A DNA stretch of 64,000 nt from the NCBI GenBank assembly GCA_018664485.1, contig JABJOE010000007.1, forward strand, positions 62,001 through 126,000, in the 5' to 3' direction. Below the pieces are notes generated by a model. It was not told the DNA's origin and did not search any database. It was given only the letters and a program-made list of their open reading frames with translations. This DNA comes from Candidatus Uhrbacteria bacterium (GTDB lineage Bacteria; Patescibacteria; ABY1; SG8-24; UBA9934). Numbering within the stretch: position 1 is the first letter of the stretch; every line of letters begins with the position of its first letter. The position numbers were made by a program, and so were the translations under genes. Below, one piece after another: positions 24,836 to 35,671 of this stretch.

Positions 24836-24878
24836 GCTTAGTTACTCAATAGCTAAATTATTCAGCAGCCCTCCACCC

Positions 24879-27800
24879 CTACGGCGTAACGTAAATATAA
24901 CCATCATAATACACCCATGGATCATAGCCCGTGGCACCGTCAGGATACCGTTCGAAGTTACAGGAATAATTACTTACCTGAGCTCCAGCTACACTCTCAT
25001 CAAAACAACCTTCATCGTCATCACAGATTCCAGTACACCATCCCCAGTTATCACGAACATGTACTTTCGGCTGATACACACATGAAATTTCATCATATGT
25101 ACATGGACTTACCTCTAAGTCGTTTCGATCATTCTCCGTACAGGTTGGTAAATCTTCTGGAGCCCAGCACCTATAAGTGTGGGAATAGTTGAATTCATTA
25201 GGATCGCAAGTGTTACTAGTCAATCCCCATGCAGTATCTAGATCACACTTAGATAGGGTACTCGTGTCATCAGATCCATCATCTTCACCATCCTGCAGAC
25301 CGCGGTGGTTTTTATAATAGTTAGCTGCATCATCTGATCCAGATGTATCTCCATCACCCCAGTCCACAATGATTCTACGTATTGGCAATTGATTCTTGTC
25401 TGCTGCTGCAAAGAATTTTAATGTTGCTCGGTAATAACCTCCCTCAGCCTCTATATCTCCTTCATTTGTACTGTTAACTGTTAGTGCATCATCCTCATCC
25501 TCGTGACAATATTTCGTTCCACAATCCTCAGTATCCACTGACCAGACAGTAGGCGCCGATCCATATGTCTCACGCACATCACTTCCTGCGTCGTCACCTA
25601 TATAATCACTTAGTGTTGTACCAGAAGCTCCTAGCTCCGTATCTTCATCCGCACCATCACAATCCCCGTCACATACCTCAACGTATGACCCTTCAATAGT
25701 GTCATAATCCCCTATTTCTTGCTCTGGACCCTCCCAGTACCAAACACCTTCAAAATTAGCAAAGATTGAATTCATGCGGGTAATAACGGTACTCACACTA
25801 TCACTCGTATCCCAACCGATGCTTGAGAGATCAAATGCAGGACCATTCAACTGAACAGTAAAGTCTGCATACGATCTAGCACTTGGGTCATCAGAATCCG
25901 TACTGTACGTATAGTCACGAGCGCTACATTCGCTACCAGCACCCGTTGAAGGTACCAACTCATAACAATCTCCAGTTCCGGTACCAGCATCCTCACAACA
26001 AGCAGGAATACGTACTGGAGCTAATCCAACCGGCGTACCATCGTCATCGTCCAAATCTACAGGATCTATGGAGGCACCATAAGGACCAGGTGAACTTTCT
26101 AGATCGTAACCAAGAGTAGAGATAGTTGTATCATAATTCGTTGACCACAATCGATCAGTCCAAGCAGCATTCTCACCAGGTCCGTTAGAAGTTTTAATGA
26201 TCACCGTACAAGCCGGATATTTAAGAGGGTTGAGATACGCTTGGTAAAAACCATCCCCGCCATCTGTACAACTTGTATTGCTAGAACATCCGCTCTGATA
26301 TCTTAGATTGTCATACGTATCATTATCTGTATCACGTGGAACTCCCGGAATAGCACAGCGCTTCGCCTCATCAGCTACCACGTCAAAATTACCATTTAAT
26401 GCATACACCCTATTAGTATGCCCATCATAATTCGCACTCCTTGTGTCATACGAAGGACTTACACCGGCGCGGTCAATAATACTATCAATATCACATTCAC
26501 CTCCCGTATCAATATCTTGCGATCCATACGGTACACATACATAAGGGCAATCGTTCGCTCCTCCATGGTCACACTGCTCAGCATAGTTACCACTTCCATC
26601 AAAACTTTTCTCACACTTACCCATAAGTGCGAAATACCCATCATTACAAACTGCATTATCATCACAGTTCAAGTAGTTCTCACTACTTCTACTTCTACAA
26701 ACTTGATTACCGTGTGTTTCGGCACAAGAAATAGACTCTGTTGAATATCCAGATACCGACTGAGTAAATCCATGTTGAGTAGAGTTACTTGTATAGAAGT
26801 CCATGTATAGCTGAGTGTACCCACAATAGTAAACCTCCTCGGTATACCCTGCCCCTGAATACTTCGCATACAAGTCAGTCGCACCAGATACCTGATCAAC
26901 CGGGAACCATGTCACACACGCACCCAGAACTTCATCTCCATTAATGTTCATTCCTGTGTCGCGCTCCAAGCAATATCCTTCGAGTCCGAAGAAGTCCTGA
27001 GATCTCGTTATCTTGTCACAGTTTCCAATATGACCATCTGCTCCGTAAGATCCATCTGACACAAATGAATCATCATAGTATCGGCAGTCATCATCGTCCC
27101 CACATAGCGCTCCGGCAACCGGTGAATCGGAAGAACAAACACCATTAACATTTATATCGCCTAGATCTGTTTCGTACGCTACGAATTGATCTCCGGATGT
27201 TTGGGTACCGACTCGAACATATGAACATTCACATGTTTCACCCGGCGCACAGGTTTGCGCAGACGAGAACCCTGCCTTCCAAGATGACGGAAGCATTCCT
27301 CCATAATAGTTGTCTGTACCAATAGTTTCGCCGTCAGCCGCGATGTCATCCAATGTTAGTTGCTCTTCGGTTGTTTCAAGATCTACTACAGTACCACCAC
27401 TCGCTGTAGTAGTCGCTGTTGAATCATCAGTATGTGATCCATATCCAAGATAAGACCACTCTGTCACCACATCAATTGTAAACGGACTGTCAGCTTCTGG
27501 TTGCGCTCGGCAATATGCATCTTCCGTTACCTCTGAGTCGAATTGGTTTCCGTTCACCGCCAAGAAGCATGTTCCGCCATAACATGACCCTTCTTTCGCA
27601 GCAGCTGATCCGAAACATGTGGATTCTTCATCCTCGCATGTAAAACTAGTATTACAATTACCTGTTTCATCCACACATGACCCGGCAAGACAAATATCAG
27701 TTCCACTACAGTCGTCATCTTCTTCGCATGTATCGGTTGACACTGTGTAACAGACTCCCGTAATACACGAATCGCCATCGATTTCACAGTCATCGCTTTC

Positions 27801-30800
27801 GGCACATGCAGATCCGGTGCTTTCACAATACCCAACGGTACAATCCTCTGAATAATCTTCAGAACAGTTTCCGGCAGAGTATCCGATTTGGTAATCATTA
27901 TCGCTTGTAAGTACACATCTTCCAGTATCCGTACTACCACCACTCTGACAGTATGAGTCGTCTTCGCATGGTAGGCCGTGGTAAGTCTCCCATGGCAAAT
28001 CATCTTCAGTATACTCATTACTCATGTCACAGAATCCTGCAGGTGGCGCTACATTCACCTGCGTTAAGTGCTGAATTGGGAAAATGTCTGGCACTGCATA
28101 ACCTGAATACTCCTCTCCATACCAAGACACATCACGCGAAACATAGCGATCTGTATCAAACACGACAGCTGGATCGTTTGGATCCCACTCACTACACAAT
28201 GAAGCGCTTGAGCTTCCGCCGTATTCTGTACACAAATCAATTCCGTCACAAATAGTTCGATACTTTCCGGCATCTCCATCCCAAATAGTGTAGGAAGAAG
28301 AGCACGCAAGCCACTCAGAGCATGTACGGTCACGAGTAACCTTTAATACACGGTTTGAATCATTCTCAAGTCGATCGGGTTCAATAGCGATATTGACTTC
28401 ATCTGTAAAACAGAATCCCGCGCTACTGTCGCCAGTATCTGTGTCATATGCAGGACAGTCTGAGTTATCGATACATGACCCACCGTACTCATATGCATCC
28501 GTAAAGTCTGGGTAGTCGGCTAAATCAAAGTCGGAATAAAGGAAACCTTTGTACCAAGCACATCGTTGATCACACAAATCGATCTCGGTACCATCTGGCG
28601 TTACCATCAATGACGTAGCTTCCGAAGTACAGTCAATCGGATCAACAAGTGCGAATGCGCGATCACCATGCAATTCGTCAGCACGAGCGGACGAGATATA
28701 CGTTGCAGATGAGTTGTAATCAGACGCCGTATCTCCAGCATCGTTAAACAGAGCACAACCAAGCTTTTGGCTGACCTGTCCATTACATTGCTGTGAAGAC
28801 AATAGGTTCGTCTCATCAAGCGATGCGTTATCTATATAGTAGTAAGATTCACCGTCTGTTGTTCCGTAAAATTCGTCATCATCGAAATCTAGGCGATCTT
28901 GGAATTCGGTACATGCTGAGTACTCAGGCTCACAAAGCCCTACCCAGCTATCAAATTCATCATCACCATTTCGCCAGATTCCACTTTCAGTTCCACCGAC
29001 CAGGTATGTACCTGTGTCGACAGAACACTCTCCGTAACTTGTATTAGTAGTAGTATCGTAACAATCTGCGTCTGATGAACATGAAACTTCATCTGACCCA
29101 TCAAGCTCTGCACAAACACCTGTTCCATAACAGAACTCGTTCGTACCATCTCGGAACCAACCGTCATACAACTCTCCATCAACCGTAATACTCGTCTTAT
29201 ATTCACAAGTATGTCCACCTGGGTTCTTGAAGTACCAAGTACCTTCAGATCCGGCATTCCATTCCTGACAGAACAATTCATCTTCTTCACAAAGAATGTC
29301 ATCGTAACTATCTGGATCATTCATGAGGTATACAGTCTCCCAGCTATCTACAACCGAAAGGTCTGCGCTAAACACCGGCTGTCCCAACTCCTCACAACCG
29401 TTATCTGCAGAGTTACATCGCACGGCATCTGTGACGATAGCGTAGATATCACGATCAGCCTCAACTACCGTCGCATCTGGACCGTAATCTAGATGGAACA
29501 TGTGAGCTTGTGTATCTAATAGATTCTCTGGAATGAACCAGTCTTCGAAATCGAACTCACAACTATCATCTCCGGCAATAATCGTACACAAAGCGGGAGA
29601 TTCTTCATCGAATCCCTGACCGTCGTCGTCTATAAATAGATAACAACTTGTTCGCTCGTCACTCGTTGTAGGACTCTCCCAGTTTGTACCGTTACAATCC
29701 GAAGCCGATGAACATGCATCTCGTGATTCGCTACATAGCCCTGAATCACATGTCTCTACCTCATCAATATTGTTACACGTTGCATTGTATACAGTTATAC
29801 CAGGCTCTTCTGACTCATTTGTCTGGTAGTACGCGTCACAACCAACCTTATCTTCATCACATAAAGTGCTGAAGGACTTCAAGTAAACAGTTTCAAAATC
29901 ATGATCAGTGTACTCCTTACAACCAAGATGATATTGCGCAGACAATTCACCGTCTAGATTTTCATCACAAGATGCAGGAGTTACCCATGAATCTTTGATA
30001 ACCGTAATATTGTCCTCCCCTTCTCGGAGAGTAACGTTGTCGATATAGAATGTTGATCCTGACGTTTCCGGCATGAATACCAACGATGTACCGTTTCCAA
30101 ATTCTTCGTAGTCATCCTCGGTCATGTCGAGAGGTCCAACTGTATAGTGCTGCCAACCACTTTCAAGGTCGACATATGTTACCGCCTGACAATCGCTGTC
30201 GAGTGAACATGTAGTCGTACCGTCTGCAGAACACAAGCTGTCGCTACATACAGATCCGAATTCAGCCTCAAGTGCAATCGATGTTGAATCAAACTCCGTA
30301 TCGAAACCAACGCTCAAGTCAGTAGTTCCCTTAGCCCAGAAGCTCAAGGTATACGTCTTTCCAGTAAAGAGCTGGTTATTCAACGTTCCACAGTAAGTAT
30401 CTCCTTCGTCAACCGTACATTCACCTCCCAAGATGGATCCTGAGCTATCACAACCTCCGTCAGTTGTACATTCAGCGGAACCGTATACATAAGTCCAAAT
30501 ATCCAAACCATCTGACCGGATTGAATGACCGTCTGTTGCGACTGATTCATTTGAAAGTAGTACGGATGTAGCGCTTGATGATTCCCAATCGGCAATCGTT
30601 CCACTTTCGAACAAATCCTTAAGTGCTACACGGCTATTTCCAGAGCTTCCACCAGTATATTGGCGACAACCAGATTCTGTCTCCGAACACACAGTACTTT
30701 CTTCGCTATATCCAAAGTATCGGCATTCACCGTTGTCGTCATCGAAGAACCCACCAGAACCATTACAGTTATCTTCTTGCTCGGAAGCGTCGTCGCCAAC

Positions 30801-33800
30801 AATGTCAGTCTTTCGATACGCAACACAAGCGTTATTCACAGTTACAGTATCTGACCACTGACGGAAGTGAATTTCACCGTCAACATCGTAGAATTCTCGA
30901 CAGTCTGGATTTTCAATAATATCAGCGTGAGAATCACAATCTTCAGTATCAGAATCTAGAGCACTGTCACCATCACTGTCATCGATACACTCTAAAGTCT
31001 CACCGTCAGTTGTTTCAGCCTGCCAAGTTGTACAAGGCGCAGCACCAGGGGCGTCATCTACTTCAGTGGAACCTGCATGCGTTATATCTGAATAACTATC
31101 CAAATCAGACTCTAGAAGCTCCCAAGTTCTCAACTGGTAACCTTCTTCATCTGATCCTTCCCATGTGTAGAAAGTAGCAGCACCATCGCTATCATCTGCC
31201 TGCTCTTCTGTGATACAAGCGCGCAAATATGTGTAATATTCTTTTCCTTCTGTAACTAAGTTTGTAAATTCGTCACAACCAACCGCATCTTCACTACATT
31301 GATCGGCGGTCTCTGGAATAAAGTAGATTGGGAACGCTCCGTCTGGCTCATACAATGTCTCCTCCTGACGGAATGTGTCATACCCGGAACATTCTGACGG
31401 ACATTCATCCAATTCAGTAACAACTGCTGTAACACCAGGATCTCCATTTGCCGGAGTGTAAAGCGTACAACCAGCTTCCTGCTCAGTACAAATTCCGGCA
31501 TAGTCAGCACATTCGTCTGGATCACTCGCAGAACCGGTACATCCAAGGTAAGCCGGCGGCAAGATAACGGAATCAGTAGTGTAGTTACCTGTGTTGTATC
31601 CAGCATGATAAGACGATGCGTCTTCAGCCTGTTCTATTTGAACATCATCGATCCAAACATCCGCACCTGAGAAACTTGTGATTGCGTAAATGTCTAAAGT
31701 TTTATCAGTAAGAATAGGTGTAGTGAACGTACACTCGAACCGTTCATATGAAGTTGAGTCTGGAATAGCGGTAGTATCTTCAATCAAAATTGATTCATAC
31801 GTTGTACCGTCAGTATCAATGTCGGCAATACTACAGTCCCCTCTATAGCTCGTACCACTCAACTGAACCTGAGTACCATTTTCATCAGTAAGCCATACAT
31901 ACGCGTCAACACCGTTTGTATTCGCACTATCAGTCTGTGCTGCGTAGAAACTGAATGAATAGAACCTGCTTTGCTGAAGCGTTGTTCCATATTTGTAGAA
32001 ACTACCAGAAGCACCTGGGCTAATTGCCGCATCTCCAGTACGTCCTACGTCGTTTTCTGTGTCATATGTGGCATCACTCAAAATCCATGTATCTGGCCAC
32101 TCATCACTATTTGCATCCGTTTCAAAACCACCGTTTGTCATCATGTTAAGCCGAAGATCATCAGTACGTTCAATCACCTCTGAACATCCGCCAGAACCTT
32201 CGCTACATGTCTCAACATTAGCATTGAAGTAAATTCTATCCTTATAGACGTCTTCATCCTCATCTTCAGCCTCAACGCTAGGAATGGAAGGCCAGTCATA
32301 TACATCTTCAGAATCAAGCTCCTTTACCGTCTCATACCAAGTACAACCCTGGTTATTAACGCTACAGTCTCCGTAATCTAAAGTATTTGTAAGGAAATCA
32401 ACAGGAACATCGTCTACATCGGTAAACGACAAACAACTAGCGTACTGCTCAGGGCATTCATCCCCTCGGAAGCGCCAAATGTTTTTCTCACGTACACAAT
32501 ACCCATATCCACCAGTACAGTTTCCGTAAGCATCTTCTTGAACACAACTCTCAATATCAACACATTCTTCAGCGCGATCAGCTGTACCAGCACTCTTTAG
32601 AGTTTGTCCGTAAGCCAATGTTCGACACTGTGTATCTGGGAACTTCAATACCCAATCAGGATCGATAAGGTGACACCATGGGTGCTCATCATCCAATTCC
32701 CCATCGCTATTACACTGATGGAATCCATCCATGACCTCCTGAAGTGTAATCGGATCTGATTCAGAGTTTGCTGGTGATTCTACCGCTAGCTCCCAACCAG
32801 TTGAAATAACACGCGCGCGACGCATCTTTACTATATTGGAATGACAGAAACCGTAGGTGTAACATTTAGAATCTTGATCTCGAGCCGAATCTGCAGCCGA
32901 AATAAGTGGCCAGCCGCCATCGATGTAACCCTCTTCAACAGCCTCAATAAGTGTTAGCGGGGATCCGGCGTCAGCACGAGCAACGGCTGATGCAAACGAC
33001 GTATCTATAGCACAGTTAAACAGCCCTGGTTGACTTCCGCGGAATGTAGCAGGACATGTTGAAAGTTCGGATAGTAATGAATAGTCCGTAATACTCAGAG
33101 GTCGGAAAGATAGAATATCCGAAAACTGCTCAGCAATTCGAGATGAATCGTAAGAAGAAGTTCCATCTGAATCAAACGGATCGTAATCAGAAGAATACTC
33201 AGGATAGCTTACCACCTCGTCAAAAAGACCTCCACGCCATCGACCCATTAAAGTCGTGATCAAAGTGTTTGTGAATATCGAAGCAGCACTTGATCCAATT
33301 CCAATAAGTGCCTCTGAGTTACTAAGCAACCCTATCGATATATCAGTTGGTAGAGTTTTTGCTGCGAACAATGATTGATACAGATCCGAAGACACAAATG
33401 ACTGCGGCGTCAGTCGCGCTCCAGTAATCGGATCTACAACAGGCTTAAACCCATCTGCTTCAGTATTTTCTTCAGCGCCAACAGTCGCCTCTTCAGCCGC
33501 TTGCTCAGTTGAAGTCATCAGGATTTCAAGTCCAGCTCCGATTTCGCTCACACTTGGATCAAACCCTTCTGAAATAACGGAAAGAATCGCTACCGTCTTC
33601 TCCTCTGCTGTAATTTCTGAATCAAGAGAAAGTGTTGCAAGATAACCTTCGAAGTTTTTAGAAACCTCTGGAAAGTCACTCTCAGGAACTGCTGACTGTT
33701 GAGTTGATCTCAAACCAAGACGCATCGCCTGCAAGATATCTTCGTCATCCGTAAGATAGACTCCAAAATCCGGAAGAATACCACCGCTTGTAATATTATC

Positions 33801-34175
33801 AGGCACAATCCCATTAACTAGCTCGGCAACCACACCAGCCGCCAGATTGTCCATGTAATCCTGCGTTGGTAGAGAGTTGTAGAGTGGGGCACCAGCATTT
33901 CCACCAGTTCCAACCCAAAGCGCTGACTCATAGGCAAACTTATTTGCCATGTAGCTAAGCAAGTTCAAAAGCGCCGCTGTAAGTGCCGCAATAAGCGCCT
34001 GCTTAATCACTGCCTTAACATTATCAACGATAACCTTTGCAGCATCACTTGCCACAACGTCTGGAGACAACGCATATACCGGCTTTGGAATACCGGCTAC
34101 AAGTACAAAATTGAAAATCAGCGCTACAAGTATGAAGGCTGAACCAAGTCTAGATTTAAATCCTTTAGGAATCAT
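24879..34175 (-). CDS. giant secreted Cys-rich multidomain protein (3098 aa)
   Basis: A signal peptide (1-35, ending 'KPVYA') is followed by a hydrophobic helix (about 50-72). The rest is extracellular, very rich in Asp, Glu, Ser, Thr and Cys from about residue 368 on. Two jelly-roll carbohydrate-binding-like modules are visible (about 675-845, starting 'MMTNGGFE' and ending 'DVWIDDVQIEQ'; about 1185-1387, ending 'FYIDNVTLREG'). Repeated short Cys motifs of the C-x-S/D-x-x-C-x-x-D-x-D-C kind cluster around 2100-2200. A PKD-like domain begins near 2936 with 'DWGDG'. No enzyme motif is seen. It lies downstream of a TM protein with calcium-type repeats. An adhesin or host-contact role is plausible for an episymbiont but is inferred. 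Confidence 0.85.
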   Translation of the reverse strand: MIPKGFKSRLGSAFILVALIFNFVLVAGIPKPVYALSPDVVASDAAKVIVDNVKAVIKQALIAALTAALLNLLSYMANKFAYESALWVGTGGNAGAPLYNSLPTQDYMDNLAAGVVAELVNGIVPDNITSGGILPDFGVYLTDDEDILQAMRLGLRSTQQSAVPESDFPEVSKNFEGYLATLSLDSEITAEEKTVAILSVISEGFDPSVSEIGAGLEILMTSTEQAAEEATVGAEENTEADGFKPVVDPITGARLTPQSFVSSDLYQSLFAAKTLPTDISIGLLSNSEALIGIGSSAASIFTNTLITTLMGRWRGGLFDEVVSYPEYSSDYDPFDSDGTSSYDSSRIAEQFSDILSFRPLSITDYSLLSELSTCPATFRGSQPGLFNCAIDTSFASAVARADAGSPLTLIEAVEEGYIDGGWPLISAADSARDQDSKCYTYGFCHSNIVKMRRARVISTGWELAVESPANSESDPITLQEVMDGFHQCNSDGELDDEHPWCHLIDPDWVLKFPDTQCRTLAYGQTLKSAGTADRAEECVDIESCVQEDAYGNCTGGYGYCVREKNIWRFRGDECPEQYASCLSFTDVDDVPVDFLTNTLDYGDCSVNNQGCTWYETVKELDSEDVYDWPSIPSVEAEDEDEDVYKDRIYFNANVETCSEGSGGCSEVIERTDDLRLNMMTNGGFETDANSDEWPDTWILSDATYDTENDVGRTGDAAISPGASGSFYKYGTTLQQSRFYSFSFYAAQTDSANTNGVDAYVWLTDENGTQVQLSGTSYRGDCSIADIDTDGTTYESILIEDTTAIPDSTSYERFECTFTTPILTDKTLDIYAITSFSGADVWIDDVQIEQAEDASSYHAGYNTGNYTTDSVILPPAYLGCTGSASDPDECADYAGICTEQEAGCTLYTPANGDPGVTAVVTELDECPSECSGYDTFRQEETLYEPDGAFPIYFIPETADQCSEDAVGCDEFTNLVTEGKEYYTYLRACITEEQADDSDGAATFYTWEGSDEEGYQLRTWELLESDLDSYSDITHAGSTEVDDAPGAAPCTTWQAETTDGETLECIDDSDGDSALDSDTEDCDSHADIIENPDCREFYDVDGEIHFRQWSDTVTVNNACVAYRKTDIVGDDASEQEDNCNGSGGFFDDDNGECRYFGYSEESTVCSETESGCRQYTGGSSGNSRVALKDLFESGTIADWESSSATSVLLSNESVATDGHSIRSDGLDIWTYVYGSAECTTDGGCDSSGSILGGECTVDEGDTYCGTLNNQLFTGKTYTLSFWAKGTTDLSVGFDTEFDSTSIALEAEFGSVCSDSLCSADGTTTCSLDSDCQAVTYVDLESGWQHYTVGPLDMTEDDYEEFGNGTSLVFMPETSGSTFYIDNVTLREGEDNITVIKDSWVTPASCDENLDGELSAQYHLGCKEYTDHDFETVYLKSFSTLCDEDKVGCDAYYQTNESEEPGITVYNATCNNIDEVETCDSGLCSESRDACSSASDCNGTNWESPTTSDERTSCYLFIDDDGQGFDEESPALCTIIAGDDSCEFDFEDWFIPENLLDTQAHMFHLDYGPDATVVEADRDIYAIVTDAVRCNSADNGCEELGQPVFSADLSVVDSWETVYLMNDPDSYDDILCEEDELFCQEWNAGSEGTWYFKNPGGHTCEYKTSITVDGELYDGWFRDGTNEFCYGTGVCAELDGSDEVSCSSDADCYDTTTNTSYGECSVDTGTYLVGGTESGIWRNGDDEFDSWVGLCEPEYSACTEFQDRLDFDDDEFYGTTDGESYYYIDNASLDETNLLSSQQCNGQVSQKLGCALFNDAGDTASDYNSSATYISSARADELHGDRAFALVDPIDCTSEATSLMVTPDGTEIDLCDQRCAWYKGFLYSDFDLADYPDFTDAYEYGGSCIDNSDCPAYDTDTGDSSAGFCFTDEVNIAIEPDRLENDSNRVLKVTRDRTCSEWLACSSSYTIWDGDAGKYRTICDGIDLCTEYGGSSSASLCSEWDPNDPAVVFDTDRYVSRDVSWYGEEYSGYAVPDIFPIQHLTQVNVAPPAGFCDMSNEYTEDDLPWETYHGLPCEDDSYCQSGGSTDTGRCVLTSDNDYQIGYSAGNCSEDYSEDCTVGYCESTGSACAESDDCEIDGDSCITGVCYTVSTDTCEEDDDCSGTDICLAGSCVDETGNCNTSFTCEDEESTCFGSAAAKEGSCYGGTCFLAVNGNQFDSEVTEDAYCRAQPEADSPFTIDVVTEWSYLGYGSHTDDSTATTTASGGTVVDLETTEEQLTLDDIAADGETIGTDNYYGGMLPSSWKAGFSSAQTCAPGETCECSYVRVGTQTSGDQFVAYETDLGDINVNGVCSSDSPVAGALCGDDDDCRYYDDSFVSDGSYGADGHIGNCDKITRSQDFFGLEGYCLERDTGMNINGDEVLGACVTWFPVDQVSGATDLYAKYSGAGYTEEVYYCGYTQLYMDFYTSNSTQHGFTQSVSGYSTESISCAETHGNQVCRSRSSENYLNCDDNAVCNDGYFALMGKCEKSFDGSGNYAEQCDHGGANDCPYVCVPYGSQDIDTGGECDIDSIIDRAGVSPSYDTRSANYDGHTNRVYALNGNFDVVADEAKRCAIPGVPRDTDNDTYDNLRYQSGCSSNTSCTDGGDGFYQAYLNPLKYPACTVIIKTSNGPGENAAWTDRLWSTNYDTTISTLGYDLESSPGPYGASIDPVDLDDDDGTPVGLAPVRIPACCEDAGTGTGDCYELVPSTGAGSECSARDYTYSTDSDDPSARSYADFTVQLNGPAFDLSSIGWDTSDSVSTVITRMNSIFANFEGVWYWEGPEQEIGDYDTIEGSYVEVCDGDCDGADEDTELGASGTTLSDYIGDDAGSDVRETYGSAPTVWSVDTEDCGTKYCHEDEDDALTVNSTNEGDIEAEGGYYRATLKFFAAADKNQLPIRRIIVDWGDGDTSGSDDAANYYKNHRGLQDGEDDGSDDTSTLSKCDLDTAWGLTSNTCDPNEFNYSHTYRCWAPEDLPTCTENDRNDLEVSPCTYDEISCVYQPKVHVRDNWGWCTGICDDDEGCFDESVAGAQVSNYSCNFERYPDGATGYDPWVYYDGYIYVTP

Positions 34176-34197
34176 GTGATAATCGTAAGAAAAGTAC

Positions 34198-34872
34198 TTA
34201 TTCTGCTTCGGCTATATCAATAGTTTCTTCAACAATAGCGTCAATCTCTCCGGATTCTTCCAAGTCGCCCAATACGGAATCATACAATGACTGCAAATCT
34301 TCATCAGAAATTTCAGAAAGCTGTTCTTCAGTTGCTCCAGCTTCTATCAAGAGACCGCGGATGTCATCAGGACCGAAATCTTTCAAAGCATCCGTTATGT
34401 CCTCCACCGCTTGTCCGTCTGTAGAGATAGAATCTAGATATGCAGACAAAGCTTCATTTTCAAGTCCAACTATCGAGTACTCATCTTCGCAGCGTCCACC
34501 CGCAGCACATGTCGGATCGGTACCTGCTTGAAGTTCTGTAAAATCGTTATCGCCGTCGCCATCTGTGTCAGCCAAGTACATGCTCGTTCCAAAGATGTAG
34601 AGCTCATCGTAGTCAGAAAGTAAATCACCGTCTGTATCTGATACTCTCTGGTCGGCGATCTCCTCTTCCCGTGCTTGATCTGAAGTTACAAACCGCTCAC
34701 CCTCGTACTGAATATTAAAAGGATCAGACAGATGGTCGAAAAGATAAACAACTCCCAAGATAATAGCGAGGAAGCCGCTTGCTACAACCAGAAAAAATCC
34801 AGCCCGTTGCTCACGTGTGAACGAAGGCTTTGTTTTTCTAATCTTTACGCGATTGTCATGCACTTCAGGCAT
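34198..34872 (-). CDS. membrane protein with thrombospondin type 3/dockerin-like calcium repeats
   Basis: About 224 aa from the ATG at 34872; a TTG six codons upstream is possible. A basic N-terminal tail, one membrane helix ('GFFLVVASGFLAIILGVVYLF') and then two calcium-loop repeats, 'SDTDGDLLSDYDEL' and 'ADTDGDGDNDFTEL', precede an acidic helical C-terminus. Such DxDxDG loops bind calcium in thrombospondin type 3 and dockerin-like modules. It ends 22 bp before the giant surface protein on the same strand, so the two are probably co-expressed and may interact outside the cell. Confidence 0.75.
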   Translation of the reverse strand: MPEVHDNRVKIRKTKPSFTREQRAGFFLVVASGFLAIILGVVYLFDHLSDPFNIQYEGERFVTSDQAREEEIADQRVSDTDGDLLSDYDELYIFGTSMYLADTDGDGDNDFTELQAGTDPTCAAGGRCEDEYSIVGLENEALSAYLDSISTDGQAVEDITDALKDFGPDDIRGLLIEAGATEEQLSEISDEDLQSLYDSVLGDLEESGEIDAIVEETIDIAEAE

Positions 34873-34910
34873 GCGACGAGCGATGCTCAAAAATAATTCT
34901 GCTCGCTCAA

Positions 34911-34919
34911 ATTATAACA
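34911..34919 (-). promoter_or_regulatory. extended -10 promoter inside the 3' end of rsmA
   Basis: TGT-TATAAT on the minus strand, about 39 nt before the ATG at 34872. It could drive the calcium-repeat protein and the giant protein independently of rsmA. Confidence 0.5.
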
Positions 34920-35670
34920 CAAAGTTCGATAACTCGACCCAATCGTCCACGGACATATCTTGGGCACGAATATCCTCTCGAAGGTTAAGCTTGCTCAAAG
35001 CCTCCTTTACATCTTTAGAACTAGCTATTTTTGCTGCGTTTATATTTTTATGAAGCTGCTTTCTACGTGATCCAAAGCCAGCAGAGGCGAGAGCTATGAC
35101 GCGCTCAGGGTCTTCCACGCGAGGATCGACGTCAATACGGATAACGCTCGACATAACATTAGGTGGCGGCTGGAATGAACCCGGTTTTACATTCATAACA
35201 CGTGTCGGCGTGCCATAAAGTTGGATCGCGACAGACAACACGCTCATATCAGTTCCAGGTTTTGCCATCATCCTATCCCCCACTTCCTTCTGCACCATCA
35301 CAACAACTCTCGTAGGACGTACAGTCGTGTTAAGAGCGTTCATAATGATAGCGTTTGCAGCATTGTATGGAAGGTTTCCAATCAATGTCCAAGGACCATC
35401 ACCGACATGCTCTTTAAAATCCACCTGAGTTGCGTCGGCAAGTACAACGTTAGCTTTCGGAAATCGCTCATGCAGATCATCTATAAGGTCTTTGTCTGCT
35501 TCAACTAAAACAAGTCCATCCTGCGGAAGTTGCACTGTAAGCGCACCACGACCTGGACCGACTTCAACGACAGTGTCACTATTGCCAATCTCAGCTGCAG
35601 CAACAATCTTCGCTACAAGCGATTCATCTTTTAAAAAATGTTGTCCGAAAGACTTTTTAGCACCCTGCAT
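34912..35670 (-). CDS. rsmA: 16S rRNA dimethyladenosine transferase RsmA (KsgA)
   Basis: 252 aa starting 'MQGAKKSFGQHFLKD', the signature N-terminus of KsgA. Motif I is 'VVEVGPGRGALT', motif IV is 'LIGNLPYNAAN' (NLPY catalytic), and 'VMVQKEVGDRM' is conserved. It dimethylates two adenosines in the 3' hairpin of 16S rRNA. It starts 1 bp after tsaC ends in a tightly packed leftward operon. Confidence 0.96.
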   Translation of the reverse strand: MQGAKKSFGQHFLKDESLVAKIVAAAEIGNSDTVVEVGPGRGALTVQLPQDGLVLVEADKDLIDDLHERFPKANVVLADATQVDFKEHVGDGPWTLIGNLPYNAANAIIMNALNTTVRPTRVVVMVQKEVGDRMMAKPGTDMSVLSVAIQLYGTPTRVMNVKPGSFQPPPNVMSSVIRIDVDPRVEDPERVIALASAGFGSRRKQLHKNINAAKIASSKDVKEALSKLNLREDIRAQDMSVDDWVELSNFVL

Positions 35671-35671
35671 A

